Shown here one piece after another: positions 57,401 to 64,000 of a stretch of 64,000 nucleotides of DNA. The DNA is taken from assembly GCA_030247575.1 (NCBI GenBank), contig JAOTRV010000008.1, positions 1 to 64,000 on the forward strand, in the 5' to 3' direction. Source of the DNA: Sulfuritalea sp. (GTDB taxonomy: Bacteria > Pseudomonadota > Gammaproteobacteria > Burkholderiales > Rhodocyclaceae). The position numbers and the translations under genes are program-made. A model generated the notes under the pieces. The model was not told the DNA's origin, did not search any database, and saw only the letters and a program-made list of their open reading frames with translations. The first letter of the stretch is position 1. Every line of letters begins with the position of its first letter.

Positions 57401-57684
57401 CTTTCCGTCAATTCGGTGCCGCCCGAGCCGATGAAACTGGCCGACACGCCGCGCTCCTTCTGGATCGCGTGGACCAGGTCGCCGAGTCCGGGCGCAAGCT
57501 CGGCGATGACGCGCAGATCCCTCATCTCGTTCGCGGTGCGGAAATAGCTGCTGAGTATCCACAGCGACAGGGCCAGCACGCCGATGATCGGCAATGCCAG
57601 CGCGAGTCCGACGCGTGTGCCGATGCGGAAATCGTGCAGGCGCGGCAGCGGCACGGTCAGATCCCCCGCGCAGGCGCGTCGCAC
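54427..57684 (-). CDS. NIT-HAMP-PAS-PAS-GGDEF-EAL c-di-GMP enzyme
   Basis: 1085 residues from a GTG at 57684 (another GTG at 57654 lies just beyond the upstream stop). TM1 about 28-48. A periplasmic NIT-type region (about 55-300) begins LGDLVHAIQKERGVSASFIGSGG, as in nitrate/nitrite-sensing domains. TM2 about 325-347, then HAMP. Two PAS domains (about 410-535 and 540-655), GGDEF (ARLGGDEFVLM, near 738) with active-site residues, and EAL (GVEALIRW near 870, later DDFGTGYSSLSYLKRLP). Both enzymatic motifs are intact. It overlaps the paralogous gene upstream by about 28 bp. Confidence 0.9.
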   Translation of the reverse strand: MRRACAGDLTVPLPRLHDFRIGTRVGLALALPIIGVLALSLWILSSYFRTANEMRDLRVIAELAPGLGDLVHAIQKERGVSASFIGSGGTELTERLPARYRETDERRAAVDAALVYFDASHFGGTLPSRISAAREAVDQVEEWRRAVAERRITAPELTRLYGSAVTRLIGIVEEILVVSTRADLTRSIYAYLHLLQAKESAGLERAIGAAGFAARRFDLASQTRLVELIDRQRLYLDQFRSYASPGQVALLDYALEGASAMELERMRRIITGGRSASQVAEISLAHWFDTTTRRMDQMKMVEDSLAAELIAQARRAEEAAMRTARTVTMLAVVLLLLTVAVAAALARGIILPMERITRAMSKLAAGEERIELAAGDGRRGDEIGDMARATGIFRDNLVQVIQAEERMKSEAFLRLHHQALASISQGVLITDAEYRITYANAAFQRISGYTEAEILGQTPAFLHNRGADEKVLGELRAALASAHPFNAHVMNFKKDGTPFWSDLSITPVLDDTGRATHFVGVTRDITESRQIQQELRIAATAFESLHGIMVTDAKGTILRVNQAFTEITGYGAEEVVGRTPSILKSGRHDQQFYADMWRQLAATGAWYGEIWDRRKNGEVFPKWQTISAVRGLDGLITHYVAAFSDIAESKAAEDEIRNLAFFDPLTQLPNRRLLLDRLQHALAASARNRHHGALLFIDLDNFKNLNDSMGHDKGDQLLQQVAARLTECVREGDTVARLGGDEFVLMLEDLSENRREAAAQAEVVGVKIVEALNQSYQLGVQEYHCTPSIGLTLYCGHDASSDELLQQADLAMYQAKAAGRNTLRFFQPDMQAAVTVRSALEADLRRGLREHQFLLFYQPQVGAQGQLTGVEALIRWGHPQRGLIGPNEFIPLAEETGLILALGQWVLETACGRLAIWGKDPGKAHLTMAVNVSARQFHHENFVAQVLAILDHTHANPERLKLELTESLFLADVEDTIVKMSRLKAAGVSFSLDDFGTGYSSLSYLKRLPLDQLKIDQSFIRDVLTDPNDAAIARTIVALAHSMGLTVIAEGVETEAQREFLASHNCHAYQGFLFGKAVPPDRIPH

Positions 57685-60600
57685 CCGGCCGCATCGATGT
57701 CTTGCGCCGGGACCGGACGGCCGAACAGATAACCCTGATAGGCGTTGCAGCCATGGCTGGCAAGAAAGCTGCGCTGTCCCTCGGTTTCCACTCCCTCGGC
57801 GATCACCGCAAGCCCCAGGCTCTGCCCCAGGGTGATGATGGCTCTCGCGATGGCGGCGTCATTGGGATCGGTCAGCACGTCGCGCACGAAGGTCTGATCG
57901 ATCTTCAACTGATCCAGCGGCAGGCGTTTGAGGTAGGCGAGCGACGAATAGCCGGTGCCGAAATCGTCGAGCGAGAAGCCTACGCCCCTCGCCTTGAGCA
58001 CCGTCATCCTGGCGATGACCTCCTCCACATCGGCCAGCAGCAGGCTCTCCGTCAGCTCGAGTTTCAATCGCACCGGATCGGCGCCGGTCCGGTCGAGTAT
58101 CGCCAGCACCTGCTCGACAAAATCCGGGTGATGGAACTGGCGGGCGCTGACATTCACCGCCACGGTGAGTTGCGCCATCGCCGGCTGACCGGCCCAGCTT
58201 ACCAACTGCTCACATGCGGTTTGCAGCACCCACTGGCCGAGCGACAGGATCAGTCCGCTTTCCTCGGCCAGCGGAATGAACTCGCCGGGCGACACCAGGC
58301 CGCGCCGCGGATGCTGCCAGCGCACCAGGGCTTCGACACCTGTCAGCCGCCCCCCGGCATCGATCTGGGACTGATAATGGAGAAGGAACTGATTGTCCTG
58401 CAGACCCTGGCGCAGCTCGGTTTCAAGGCCGGCACGGGCGGTGACCGCAGCCTGCATTTCCGGGTCGAAGAAACGCAGGGTGTTGCGACCCGCCGCCTTC
58501 GACTGGTACATGGCGAAGTCCGCTCGCTTCAGCAGTTCGTCGACCGTGTCGTGGTTCTCGCCGAACAACGTGATGCCGATGCTGGGCGTGCTGTGATGCT
58601 TGTGTTCACCAAGCAGGTAGGGCCGGTTGAGCGCGGCCAGGATTTTCTCGCCCACCATCCTGGCCTGCGGGCCGGCCTTTTCGGGACCCGCGCCGAGACC
58701 TTCGAGCATCACCACGAACTCGTCGCCGCCGAGGCGGGCCACGGTATCGCCCTCGCGCACGCTGCTTCTCAGGCGTTCGGCGACCTGCTGCAAGAGCAGG
58801 TCGCCCTTGTCATGGCCGAGGGTATCGTTGAGGACCTTGAAGTTGTCCAGGTCGATGAACAGCAACGCGCCCTGGCGCCCGCTGCGGCCGGTGGCAGTGA
58901 TGGCCTGCTGCAGGCGATCAAGCAACAGCCGCCGGTTGGGCAGCTGGGTCAGCGGATCGTAGAAAGCCAGGCGGTGAATCTCGGCCTCCGCCTCGGTGTT
59001 GCGGGAGATGTCGGAAAAGGTGCCGATGTAGTTGCTGACCTGCCCGTCGGGCGCGACGACGGAACTGATGGTCAGCATCTCCGCATAGATCTTGCCGTTC
59101 TTGCGCCGGTTCCAGACTTCGCCCTGCCAATGGCCCTTTTCCTTCAGCGCGGACCACATGCGCTGATAGTAGGCCGCATCGTGGCGCCCGGACTTCAGCA
59201 GTCCCGGCGTCCGCCCGATCACCTCTTCCGCGCCGTAACCGGTGAGCCGGGTAAACGCCTGGTTGACCCTCACAATGACACCCGCGGCGTCGGTGATCAT
59301 CATGCCTTCCTGCGACTCGAAGGCGATCGCGGCGACGCGCAGGTTCGCCTCGGCGCGCTTGCGCTCCTCGATGCTGGTGGCAATGCCGAGATAGCCGGCG
59401 ATCTTTCCCTGCGGGTCGCGGATGGCCGTGATCGACAACAGCACCGGCACCCGCGACCCGTCCTTGCGAATGTAGGTCCATTCACGCTCGTCGGGCTCTC
59501 CCGTAGCGCGGGTTCTGGCGACAAAAACATCGATTCCGGGGGCGACCGGCAAGCCCGTTTGTCGCGCCTGCAACTCGGCATAGGCCGCGATCTCGGCGGG
59601 GTCGTGGATCAGGACCGGGCTCTGCTTGCCGACCATTTCATCGGCCGAATAGCCCAGCAGAGTCTCGGCGCCGCGATTGAATACCGTGATCAGGCCTTGC
59701 GGATCGATGGCGATGATGGAATACGAGGCGCTCGAAAGCACCGACGCCATCAGCGTCTGGCTTTCGCGCAAGGCAATCTCGGCCTGCTTGCGCTCGGTGA
59801 CGTCCTGCAGGGTTTCGATGGCGCCGACGATACGCCCGCTGTCGTCGTGCAGCGGCGCGGCGAGGAAGCTCAGCCAGCGCCGGATATTGGGAAAGTATCC
59901 TTCGGCTTCGTAGGCCCCGCGCACGACCGAGGAGGGGCCGACCGTCCCGGTGTAGTAATGCTCCATGGCCGCCAGTGCCGCCTGATCGTCATTGACGATC
60001 AGGTCGGCCAGCACCGGTCGCGGCTGAGGATAGAAAGCCTTCCACGAGTTTTTGGTACCGACCATGTCGGCCGCGGCGATTCCGAACACTTGCTCGCAGG
60101 CGCGATTCCACTGGGTGACGCGATGTTCGGCATCGATGACGAAGGTCGGGATCGGCGTGCCGTCGACAATCTGCGCCAGCGTACGCTTGGCCTGATCCTG
60201 CCCCAGCTCCGCGCGACGGCGCTCGGTGGTATCCCGCAGCGTACCGACATAGCGCAGGACATTTCCCGCCGGATCAAGCACCCGCTCGGCGCGCCCGTGT
60301 GCCCAGCGGACCTCGCCGTCGACCAGGATGCGGTGCTCGACCTCGGCGGATTTCTCCTTGAGCACCGTCCTGCGGTATTTCTCGACAAGATCCCTGTCGT
60401 CGGGATAGACAACCTCCGCCAGAAAATCGTCGAGACTCGAGCGCGAGTCTTCGGGCAAACCGAGGATGCGCCTCGCTTCGGGCGACCAGCACATCTCTTT
60501 GCTGTTGGCCTCCTGCACCCAGCTTCCCACCTGGGCGACGGCCAAAATGCGATTGAGATCCTCGTCACGGGCGGCAACTTCCGCGGCGGTACGCTGCAAC

Positions 60601-61649
60601 CGCCGGTGCCGCCGTGCCAGGGTGGCTACCGAGGCAACCAGAACCTCCGGATCGCCGGTCTTGGACAGAAAATCCTCGGCGACCGAGCGGCGCGCCGCCA
60701 GTTCCCGTTCGCGATCACCCCAGGAGGTCAGGTAGACCACCGGCAGGTATGCATCGCGCTCCTTTTGCCGGATCAGCGCAACCAGCTCCGGCCCGCGGCA
60801 GGCAGCCATGTCGACATCCACCACCAGCGCGTCGGGCCCGTACTCTTCGATGAAATCGATTGCCCGCAGCGGCTCTTCGCAAGGCAGCACCTCCATGCCC
60901 GCCTCCTCCAGCAGCGCCGACAGGGCATCGAGCACGCCCGGCTCCTCGGCCACCAGCAACACGCGATAGCGATTGTCCTTGTCCTCCGGGCACCACTCTT
61001 CCATCAGCGCGGCCAGCCGCTGCGGCACCAGCGGCTTCTCGACGAAATGCCCGACACCCGCCCGCAACAGCTCAAGTTGCCGCGAGCGATCCGCGCCCGC
61101 GGCGGTCAGCACGATCCAGCACGCTGCCTTGCCGGCCGCCGCGACGACCCGGCGACGCTGGGCATCGGCGAGGGAGAGGACCCATTCCATCTCCGTTACC
61201 ACGACGCAATCCGCGCCGGGAGCGGCCGGCAGGTCTTCCGCCCGCGGACAACGCTCGAGCACCGCGCCCTTCGCGGCCAGCACAAGACGCAGGGGCACCA
61301 GATCCTGGTCGAAGGCGCCCGCGACGATAACCCGGAGTCGCAGCGTTGGCGGTGGTGGCGGTGCCTGGCGAAGTTGCCGCTCCTTGCCCAGCGCCTGCGC
61401 CAGATGGCCGGTGAGATCGAGCAGTTCGCGCAGACCGGCGGCCGCCAATTCCTTCCGCCTCACCGCCGCCGAGAGCAGCGCGACCAGTGCCGCACAGCGA
61501 TCCTGCAGCGGGCCCGGTTCCAGCAGCGCATGCACCCCCTGCAACCGGCGCAGCAGCCGCAAGCCGCGCAGCCGATCCCAGCCGTCGCGGCCAAGCTCGT
61601 CACGCAAGCCTTCAAGCTGTCCCTGCAATGTGCCGATGGCACGAGTCAT
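57657..61649 (-). CDS. Receiver-PAS(x4)-GGDEF-EAL c-di-GMP enzyme
   Basis: 1330 residues, cytoplasmic. An N-terminal helical part (about 1-100), two receiver-like domains (about 105-230, which lacks a clear phospho-Asp, and about 232-350 with VVDVDMA and LTSWGD), then about four PAS/PAC repeats (about 370-890). GGDEF (ARLGGDEFVVM near 971) and EAL (GVEALVRWQHP near 1105, DDFGTGYSSLAYLKRLP) are intact. The PAS-GGDEF-EAL half is a close paralogue of the protein at 54427 (same NRRLLLDRLQ, LLFIDLDNFK and DVLTDPNDAAIAR stretches), so the pair arose by tandem duplication with different sensor ends. Confidence 0.9.
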   Translation of the reverse strand: MTRAIGTLQGQLEGLRDELGRDGWDRLRGLRLLRRLQGVHALLEPGPLQDRCAALVALLSAAVRRKELAAAGLRELLDLTGHLAQALGKERQLRQAPPPPPTLRLRVIVAGAFDQDLVPLRLVLAAKGAVLERCPRAEDLPAAPGADCVVVTEMEWVLSLADAQRRRVVAAAGKAACWIVLTAAGADRSRQLELLRAGVGHFVEKPLVPQRLAALMEEWCPEDKDNRYRVLLVAEEPGVLDALSALLEEAGMEVLPCEEPLRAIDFIEEYGPDALVVDVDMAACRGPELVALIRQKERDAYLPVVYLTSWGDRERELAARRSVAEDFLSKTGDPEVLVASVATLARRHRRLQRTAAEVAARDEDLNRILAVAQVGSWVQEANSKEMCWSPEARRILGLPEDSRSSLDDFLAEVVYPDDRDLVEKYRRTVLKEKSAEVEHRILVDGEVRWAHGRAERVLDPAGNVLRYVGTLRDTTERRRAELGQDQAKRTLAQIVDGTPIPTFVIDAEHRVTQWNRACEQVFGIAAADMVGTKNSWKAFYPQPRPVLADLIVNDDQAALAAMEHYYTGTVGPSSVVRGAYEAEGYFPNIRRWLSFLAAPLHDDSGRIVGAIETLQDVTERKQAEIALRESQTLMASVLSSASYSIIAIDPQGLITVFNRGAETLLGYSADEMVGKQSPVLIHDPAEIAAYAELQARQTGLPVAPGIDVFVARTRATGEPDEREWTYIRKDGSRVPVLLSITAIRDPQGKIAGYLGIATSIEERKRAEANLRVAAIAFESQEGMMITDAAGVIVRVNQAFTRLTGYGAEEVIGRTPGLLKSGRHDAAYYQRMWSALKEKGHWQGEVWNRRKNGKIYAEMLTISSVVAPDGQVSNYIGTFSDISRNTEAEAEIHRLAFYDPLTQLPNRRLLLDRLQQAITATGRSGRQGALLFIDLDNFKVLNDTLGHDKGDLLLQQVAERLRSSVREGDTVARLGGDEFVVMLEGLGAGPEKAGPQARMVGEKILAALNRPYLLGEHKHHSTPSIGITLFGENHDTVDELLKRADFAMYQSKAAGRNTLRFFDPEMQAAVTARAGLETELRQGLQDNQFLLHYQSQIDAGGRLTGVEALVRWQHPRRGLVSPGEFIPLAEESGLILSLGQWVLQTACEQLVSWAGQPAMAQLTVAVNVSARQFHHPDFVEQVLAILDRTGADPVRLKLELTESLLLADVEEVIARMTVLKARGVGFSLDDFGTGYSSLAYLKRLPLDQLKIDQTFVRDVLTDPNDAAIARAIITLGQSLGLAVIAEGVETEGQRSFLASHGCNAYQGYLFGRPVPAQDIDAAGCDAPARGI

Positions 61650-61912
61650 CTTCGCCCTGAACTTTCATGGCCCCGCAAACGGGAGCACTTGAACGGAATA
61701 CCGAAATCGAATAACGAATGTCGCGATGGCTTGTCGATAGCCCTCGATGCGACATCATAATCAAGACCGCCCTCCCCTGTTTCCGATTCTGTTTGTATTT
61801 AACTAAAGACATACGTTCCGCACTCTGCATCTTACGCGGGAAGACCCTCCCGGACAGGAGGACGGCGCATTTTTCCACGGCCGGCAGCCTCATGACTCAC
61901 CCGCCGGCATGC

Positions 61913-61935
61913 AGAAGTCGACGCTGGCGCTACGG
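61913..61935 (+). repeat. Dispersed 23-bp element, copy 13
   Basis: Just beyond the stop of the MFS gene at 61941. Identical to copy 14 over 22 bp, same orientation. Confidence 0.75.
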
Positions 61936-61940
61936 CGAGC

Positions 61941-63137
61941 TTACGGCCGCTGCCGCGCCTCGCGCCAGACGATGGCGACCAGCGCCGCCGCGCTGAAAAT
62001 GCCGCCGGCGACGAAGGTGAACGCCGCGCCGAGACTGTCCCACAGCAACCCGGCCAGCCCGCTGGCGACCAGCAAGGCGATGCCGCTGGCGAGGTTGAAG
62101 AAGCCGTAGGCCGTGCCGCGCAAATCGGCCGGCGCCGCATCGGCGATCATCGCTGCGAGCAGGCCCTGTGTCATGCCCAGGTGCAGACCCCAGAGGACGA
62201 CGCCCAGCCACACCGCGAGCCAGTGGCCGTCCCAGGCCAGCGCGGCATCCGCCGCGATCAGCACCACCAGTCCTGCCGCCAGCAAGCGAGCGTGGCTCAT
62301 CGAATCCGCCAGCCTGCCCAGCGGATAGGCGCTGGCGGCATAGACCACGTTCATCGCGATCAGCACCAGTGGCGTGAAAGCCAGCGGCAAGCCGCCCTGC
62401 GCTGCGCGCAGCACCAGAAAGGCCTCTGAAAAGCGCGCCAGGGTAAAGACCGCGCCGATGCCCACCACCCACCAGTAGGCGGCGGGCAGCCGGCGCAGAT
62501 TCTCGCGGCGGATCGGATTGACCCGCGGACCTTCCGCTTTCCGCTCCGGCTCCCGGACGCCGAAGATCAGCAGCGCGACGGCGAGAAAGGCCGGGATCAC
62601 CGCCACCCAGAACACCGCGCGAAAGTCGTTCGCCCACAGCAGCATCAGCCCCATCGCCAGCAGCGGGCCGAGAAAAGCGCCGACGGTGTCGAGCGACTGG
62701 CGCAGGCCGAAGGCCGCACCGCGCATTTCGGGCGGCGCGAGATCGGCCACCAGCGCATCGCGCGGCGCGCCGCGGATGCCCTTGCCGACGCGGTCCATCA
62801 GCCGCGCGGTGACGATCAGCCCGGCCCCGCCGGCCAGCGCGAACAGCGGCTTGGACAGCGCGCCGAGGCCGTAGCCGAGCACCGCCAGGGGCTTCCTCTT
62901 GCCCCACCAGTCGGACAGCACGCCGGAGAATACCTTGACGATCAGCGCCGTCGCCTCCGCTGCGCCCTCGATCAGGCCGATGCTGAACGCGGAAATGCCG
63001 AGCGCGGTGAACATGAACACCGGCAGCAGGCTGTGGATCAGTTCCGACGAAACATCCATCAGCAGGCTGACCAAGCCCAGCGCCCAGATGGCCGGCGGCA
63101 TGCGCTGCGGCACAACGGGCGGCTGGGCTTCTGCCAT
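61941..63137 (-). CDS. MFS transporter flanked by direct repeat copies
   Basis: 398 residues with 12 predicted TM helices. Motifs LLMDVSSELIHSLLPVF, SDWWGKRKPLAVLGYGLGALSKP and DRVGKGIRGAPRDALVAD are typical of the bacterial MFS group of YfmO/Bmr-like or small-solute efflux permeases. The substrate is unknown. The ATG directly abuts repeat copy 14 and the stop is 5 bp from copy 13; no Shine-Dalgarno is seen. No paralogue of the MFS gene at 7871 in detail. Confidence 0.87.
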   Translation of the reverse strand: MAEAQPPVVPQRMPPAIWALGLVSLLMDVSSELIHSLLPVFMFTALGISAFSIGLIEGAAEATALIVKVFSGVLSDWWGKRKPLAVLGYGLGALSKPLFALAGGAGLIVTARLMDRVGKGIRGAPRDALVADLAPPEMRGAAFGLRQSLDTVGAFLGPLLAMGLMLLWANDFRAVFWVAVIPAFLAVALLIFGVREPERKAEGPRVNPIRRENLRRLPAAYWWVVGIGAVFTLARFSEAFLVLRAAQGGLPLAFTPLVLIAMNVVYAASAYPLGRLADSMSHARLLAAGLVVLIAADAALAWDGHWLAVWLGVVLWGLHLGMTQGLLAAMIADAAPADLRGTAYGFFNLASGIALLVASGLAGLLWDSLGAAFTFVAGGIFSAAALVAIVWREARQRP

Positions 63138-63160
63138 GAGAGTCGACGCTGGCGCTACGG
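63138..63160 (+). repeat. Dispersed 23-bp element, copy 14
   Basis: Ends exactly at the start codon of the MFS gene (ATG begins at 63137 on the minus strand), replacing the usual ribosome-binding region. Confidence 0.75.
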
Positions 63161-63195
63161 CGGCCGGGTGCTTACCGGCCTCGGCGGTCTTGCGC

Positions 63196-63218
63196 GCCCG
63201 CCTGCCAGGCAGGCGGGC
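63196..63218. repeat. Perfect palindrome, 11-bp arms
   Basis: GCCCGCCTGCC-A-GGCAGGCGGGC, single-base centre. In the gap between the divergent MFS and secreted-protein genes. It may be an operator or a hairpin in one leader. Confidence 0.6.
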
Positions 63219-63429
63219 CGTCTTGCCAGAGGGGAATGAGCTGCGCGAGGTTCATGGGCACATTCTGCAATAAATGTAGCTCGCACGAGTTGCAGCGTCG
63301 CCGGCCGCAAGCTCTGCATGGACTCCAAGCCCGGCGCCTTGCTGGCGTATCATGAAAACACGAACCGACCCCGACGGCGGGAAGCGAAGCTGGAGGCTTA
63401 CCACCGGAACCTTTTCCAAGGAGGAAGAC

Positions 63430-63930
63430 ATGACACGCACCGCTTTTTCCTGCGCCGCACTGGCGCTCGCGCTGGCTTGCGGAACGACCGCCGCGCAGGA
63501 GGCCACCTACAACGTTCGCACCCTGACGCCGGACACCGCGCTGAAGGCGGCACTGGCGGCGCTGAAGTCCTGCCAGGGCAGCGGCTTCCAGGTCGCGGTG
63601 GCGGTGGTGGACCGCTCCGGGCTCGCCCAGGTGATGCTGCGCGACCGCTACGCCGGCGCGCACACGCCGAAGACCGCCACCGGCAAAGCGTGGACTGCGG
63701 TGAGCTTCCGCACCAGCACCACCGCGATGGCGGCGGAAACGCAGGCGGGCCGGCCGGCGAGCGGCATCCGTCATCTGTCCGATGTGGTGATGGTCGGCGG
63801 CGGTTTGCCGATCGAGGGCGGCGGCAGCATCCTCGGCGGCATCGGCGTCTCCGGCGCACCCGGCGGCGAACTCGACGACAAATGCGCCAAGGCCGGCATC
63901 GACGCGATCAGGGAAGCGCTGGAGTTCTGA
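63430..63930 (+). CDS. Secreted GlcG/HbpS-family heme-binding-like protein
   Basis: 166 residues from the ATG at 63430, preceded by AAGGAGG 3-9 nt upstream. Signal peptide about 1-22 (TAA-QE). GlcG/HbpS fold: ALAALKSCQGSGFQVAVAVVDRSGLAQVMLRDRYAGAHTPKTATGKAWTA and the Gly-rich LPIEGGGSILGGIGVSG. The streptomycete HbpS binds heme; in proteobacteria the ligand is often unknown. Exported to the periplasm. Divergent from the MFS gene. Confidence 0.85.
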   Translation: MTRTAFSCAALALALACGTTAAQEATYNVRTLTPDTALKAALAALKSCQGSGFQVAVAVVDRSGLAQVMLRDRYAGAHTPKTATGKAWTAVSFRTSTTAMAAETQAGRPASGIRHLSDVVMVGGGLPIEGGGSILGGIGVSGAPGGELDDKCAKAGIDAIREALEF

Positions 63931-64000
63931 TCGGCCGCACGCGGCTTGCGGCGTGGCAGGACAGCTGCTGCCCTACTTGCTGCCCTGCTTCATTTGCAGT

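Noticed and set aside
57594-61760. Very long open reading frames on the plus strand opposite the GGDEF-EAL genes (also at 54430-57732)
   Set aside because: Shadows of GC-rich coding strands: the minus-strand proteins have unmistakable GGDEF and EAL motifs, and the plus-strand translations have none.

Overview
The window is a GC-rich, densely coding chromosomal segment of a betaproteobacterium, probably a Rhodocyclales/Sterolibacteriaceae-type respiratory organism. The evidence is the gene order (yicC-gmk-rpoZ-spoT with a DUF3460 gene, rph-rdgB-hemW with a Ser/Thr kinase/PP2C pair, argS-SPOR-dsbA, a NodI/NodJ-type ABC transporter next to thiS-thiG-trmB), the codon use, and the many c-type cytochromes. 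The taxonomic placement is inference. There are no rRNA, tRNA, CRISPR, prophage or transposase genes.

Layout. 1-2895 is the 5' part of a minus-strand MmeI-like restriction-methylase that runs off the left edge. 3.3-12.1 kb holds a Pat-type acetyltransferase, FadD, an MFS transporter, and a LysR regulator divergent from a flavodoxin-fold protein and a pirin. 12.1-17.6 kb is a redox cluster: a flavocytochrome b reductase, PepSY protein, diheme cytochrome (DHC) and DUF1924/SHP-type cytochrome on the minus strand, divergent from a second PepSY protein and an OmpR/PhoQ-type two-component system. Two matching 11-bp-period direct repeats upstream of the minus-strand genes look like the response-regulator operator. 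17.6-22.3 kb is the minus-strand run argS-SPOR-dsbA-SDR-BtuF-like. 22.4-30.1 kb carries ubiB, a sodium/solute symporter, a J-like/trypsin-like membrane protease, VanZ, MazG-like, a thioredoxin-like ferredoxin, a hydrolase and a NodI-type ATPase. 30.05-32.04 kb separates that ATPase from its NodJ-type permease by two accessory genes. 32.9-37.6 kb carries thiS, thiG, a secreted protein, trmB, a diguanylate cyclase and NnrS. 37.8-40.5 kb is a two-partner secretion pair with an unusually small glycine-rich TpsA. 40.6-49.9 kb is the housekeeping block (hemW, rdgB, rph, PP2C, kinase, yicC, PCuAC, gmk, rpoZ, spoT, DUF3460). 50.3-54.3 kb has a nine-heme cytochrome c fused to a membrane cytochrome b, a small cytochrome c and a UbiE-like methyltransferase. 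54.4-61.6 kb holds two adjacent paralogous PAS-GGDEF-EAL proteins. 61.9-63.9 kb has a second MFS transporter and a secreted GlcG/HbpS-like protein.

The most unusual signal is a dispersed element of about 22-23 bp (core GTCGRCGCYGGCG followed by NYACGG). I find 14 copies in 64 kb, in both orientations. They sit against stop codons, at operon junctions, just upstream of start codons, and in frame inside several coding sequences. Copies bracket the NodI/NodJ insertion and flank one MFS gene as direct repeats. It resembles no named repeat I can recall and is the best candidate here for an undescribed element.

Functionally the region points to a versatile respiratory lifestyle: multiheme electron transfer from the quinol pool, SHP/DHC redox chemistry, NnrS, copper delivery by PCuAC, and heavy c-di-GMP signalling (three proteins, one with a nitrate/nitrite-type sensor domain).
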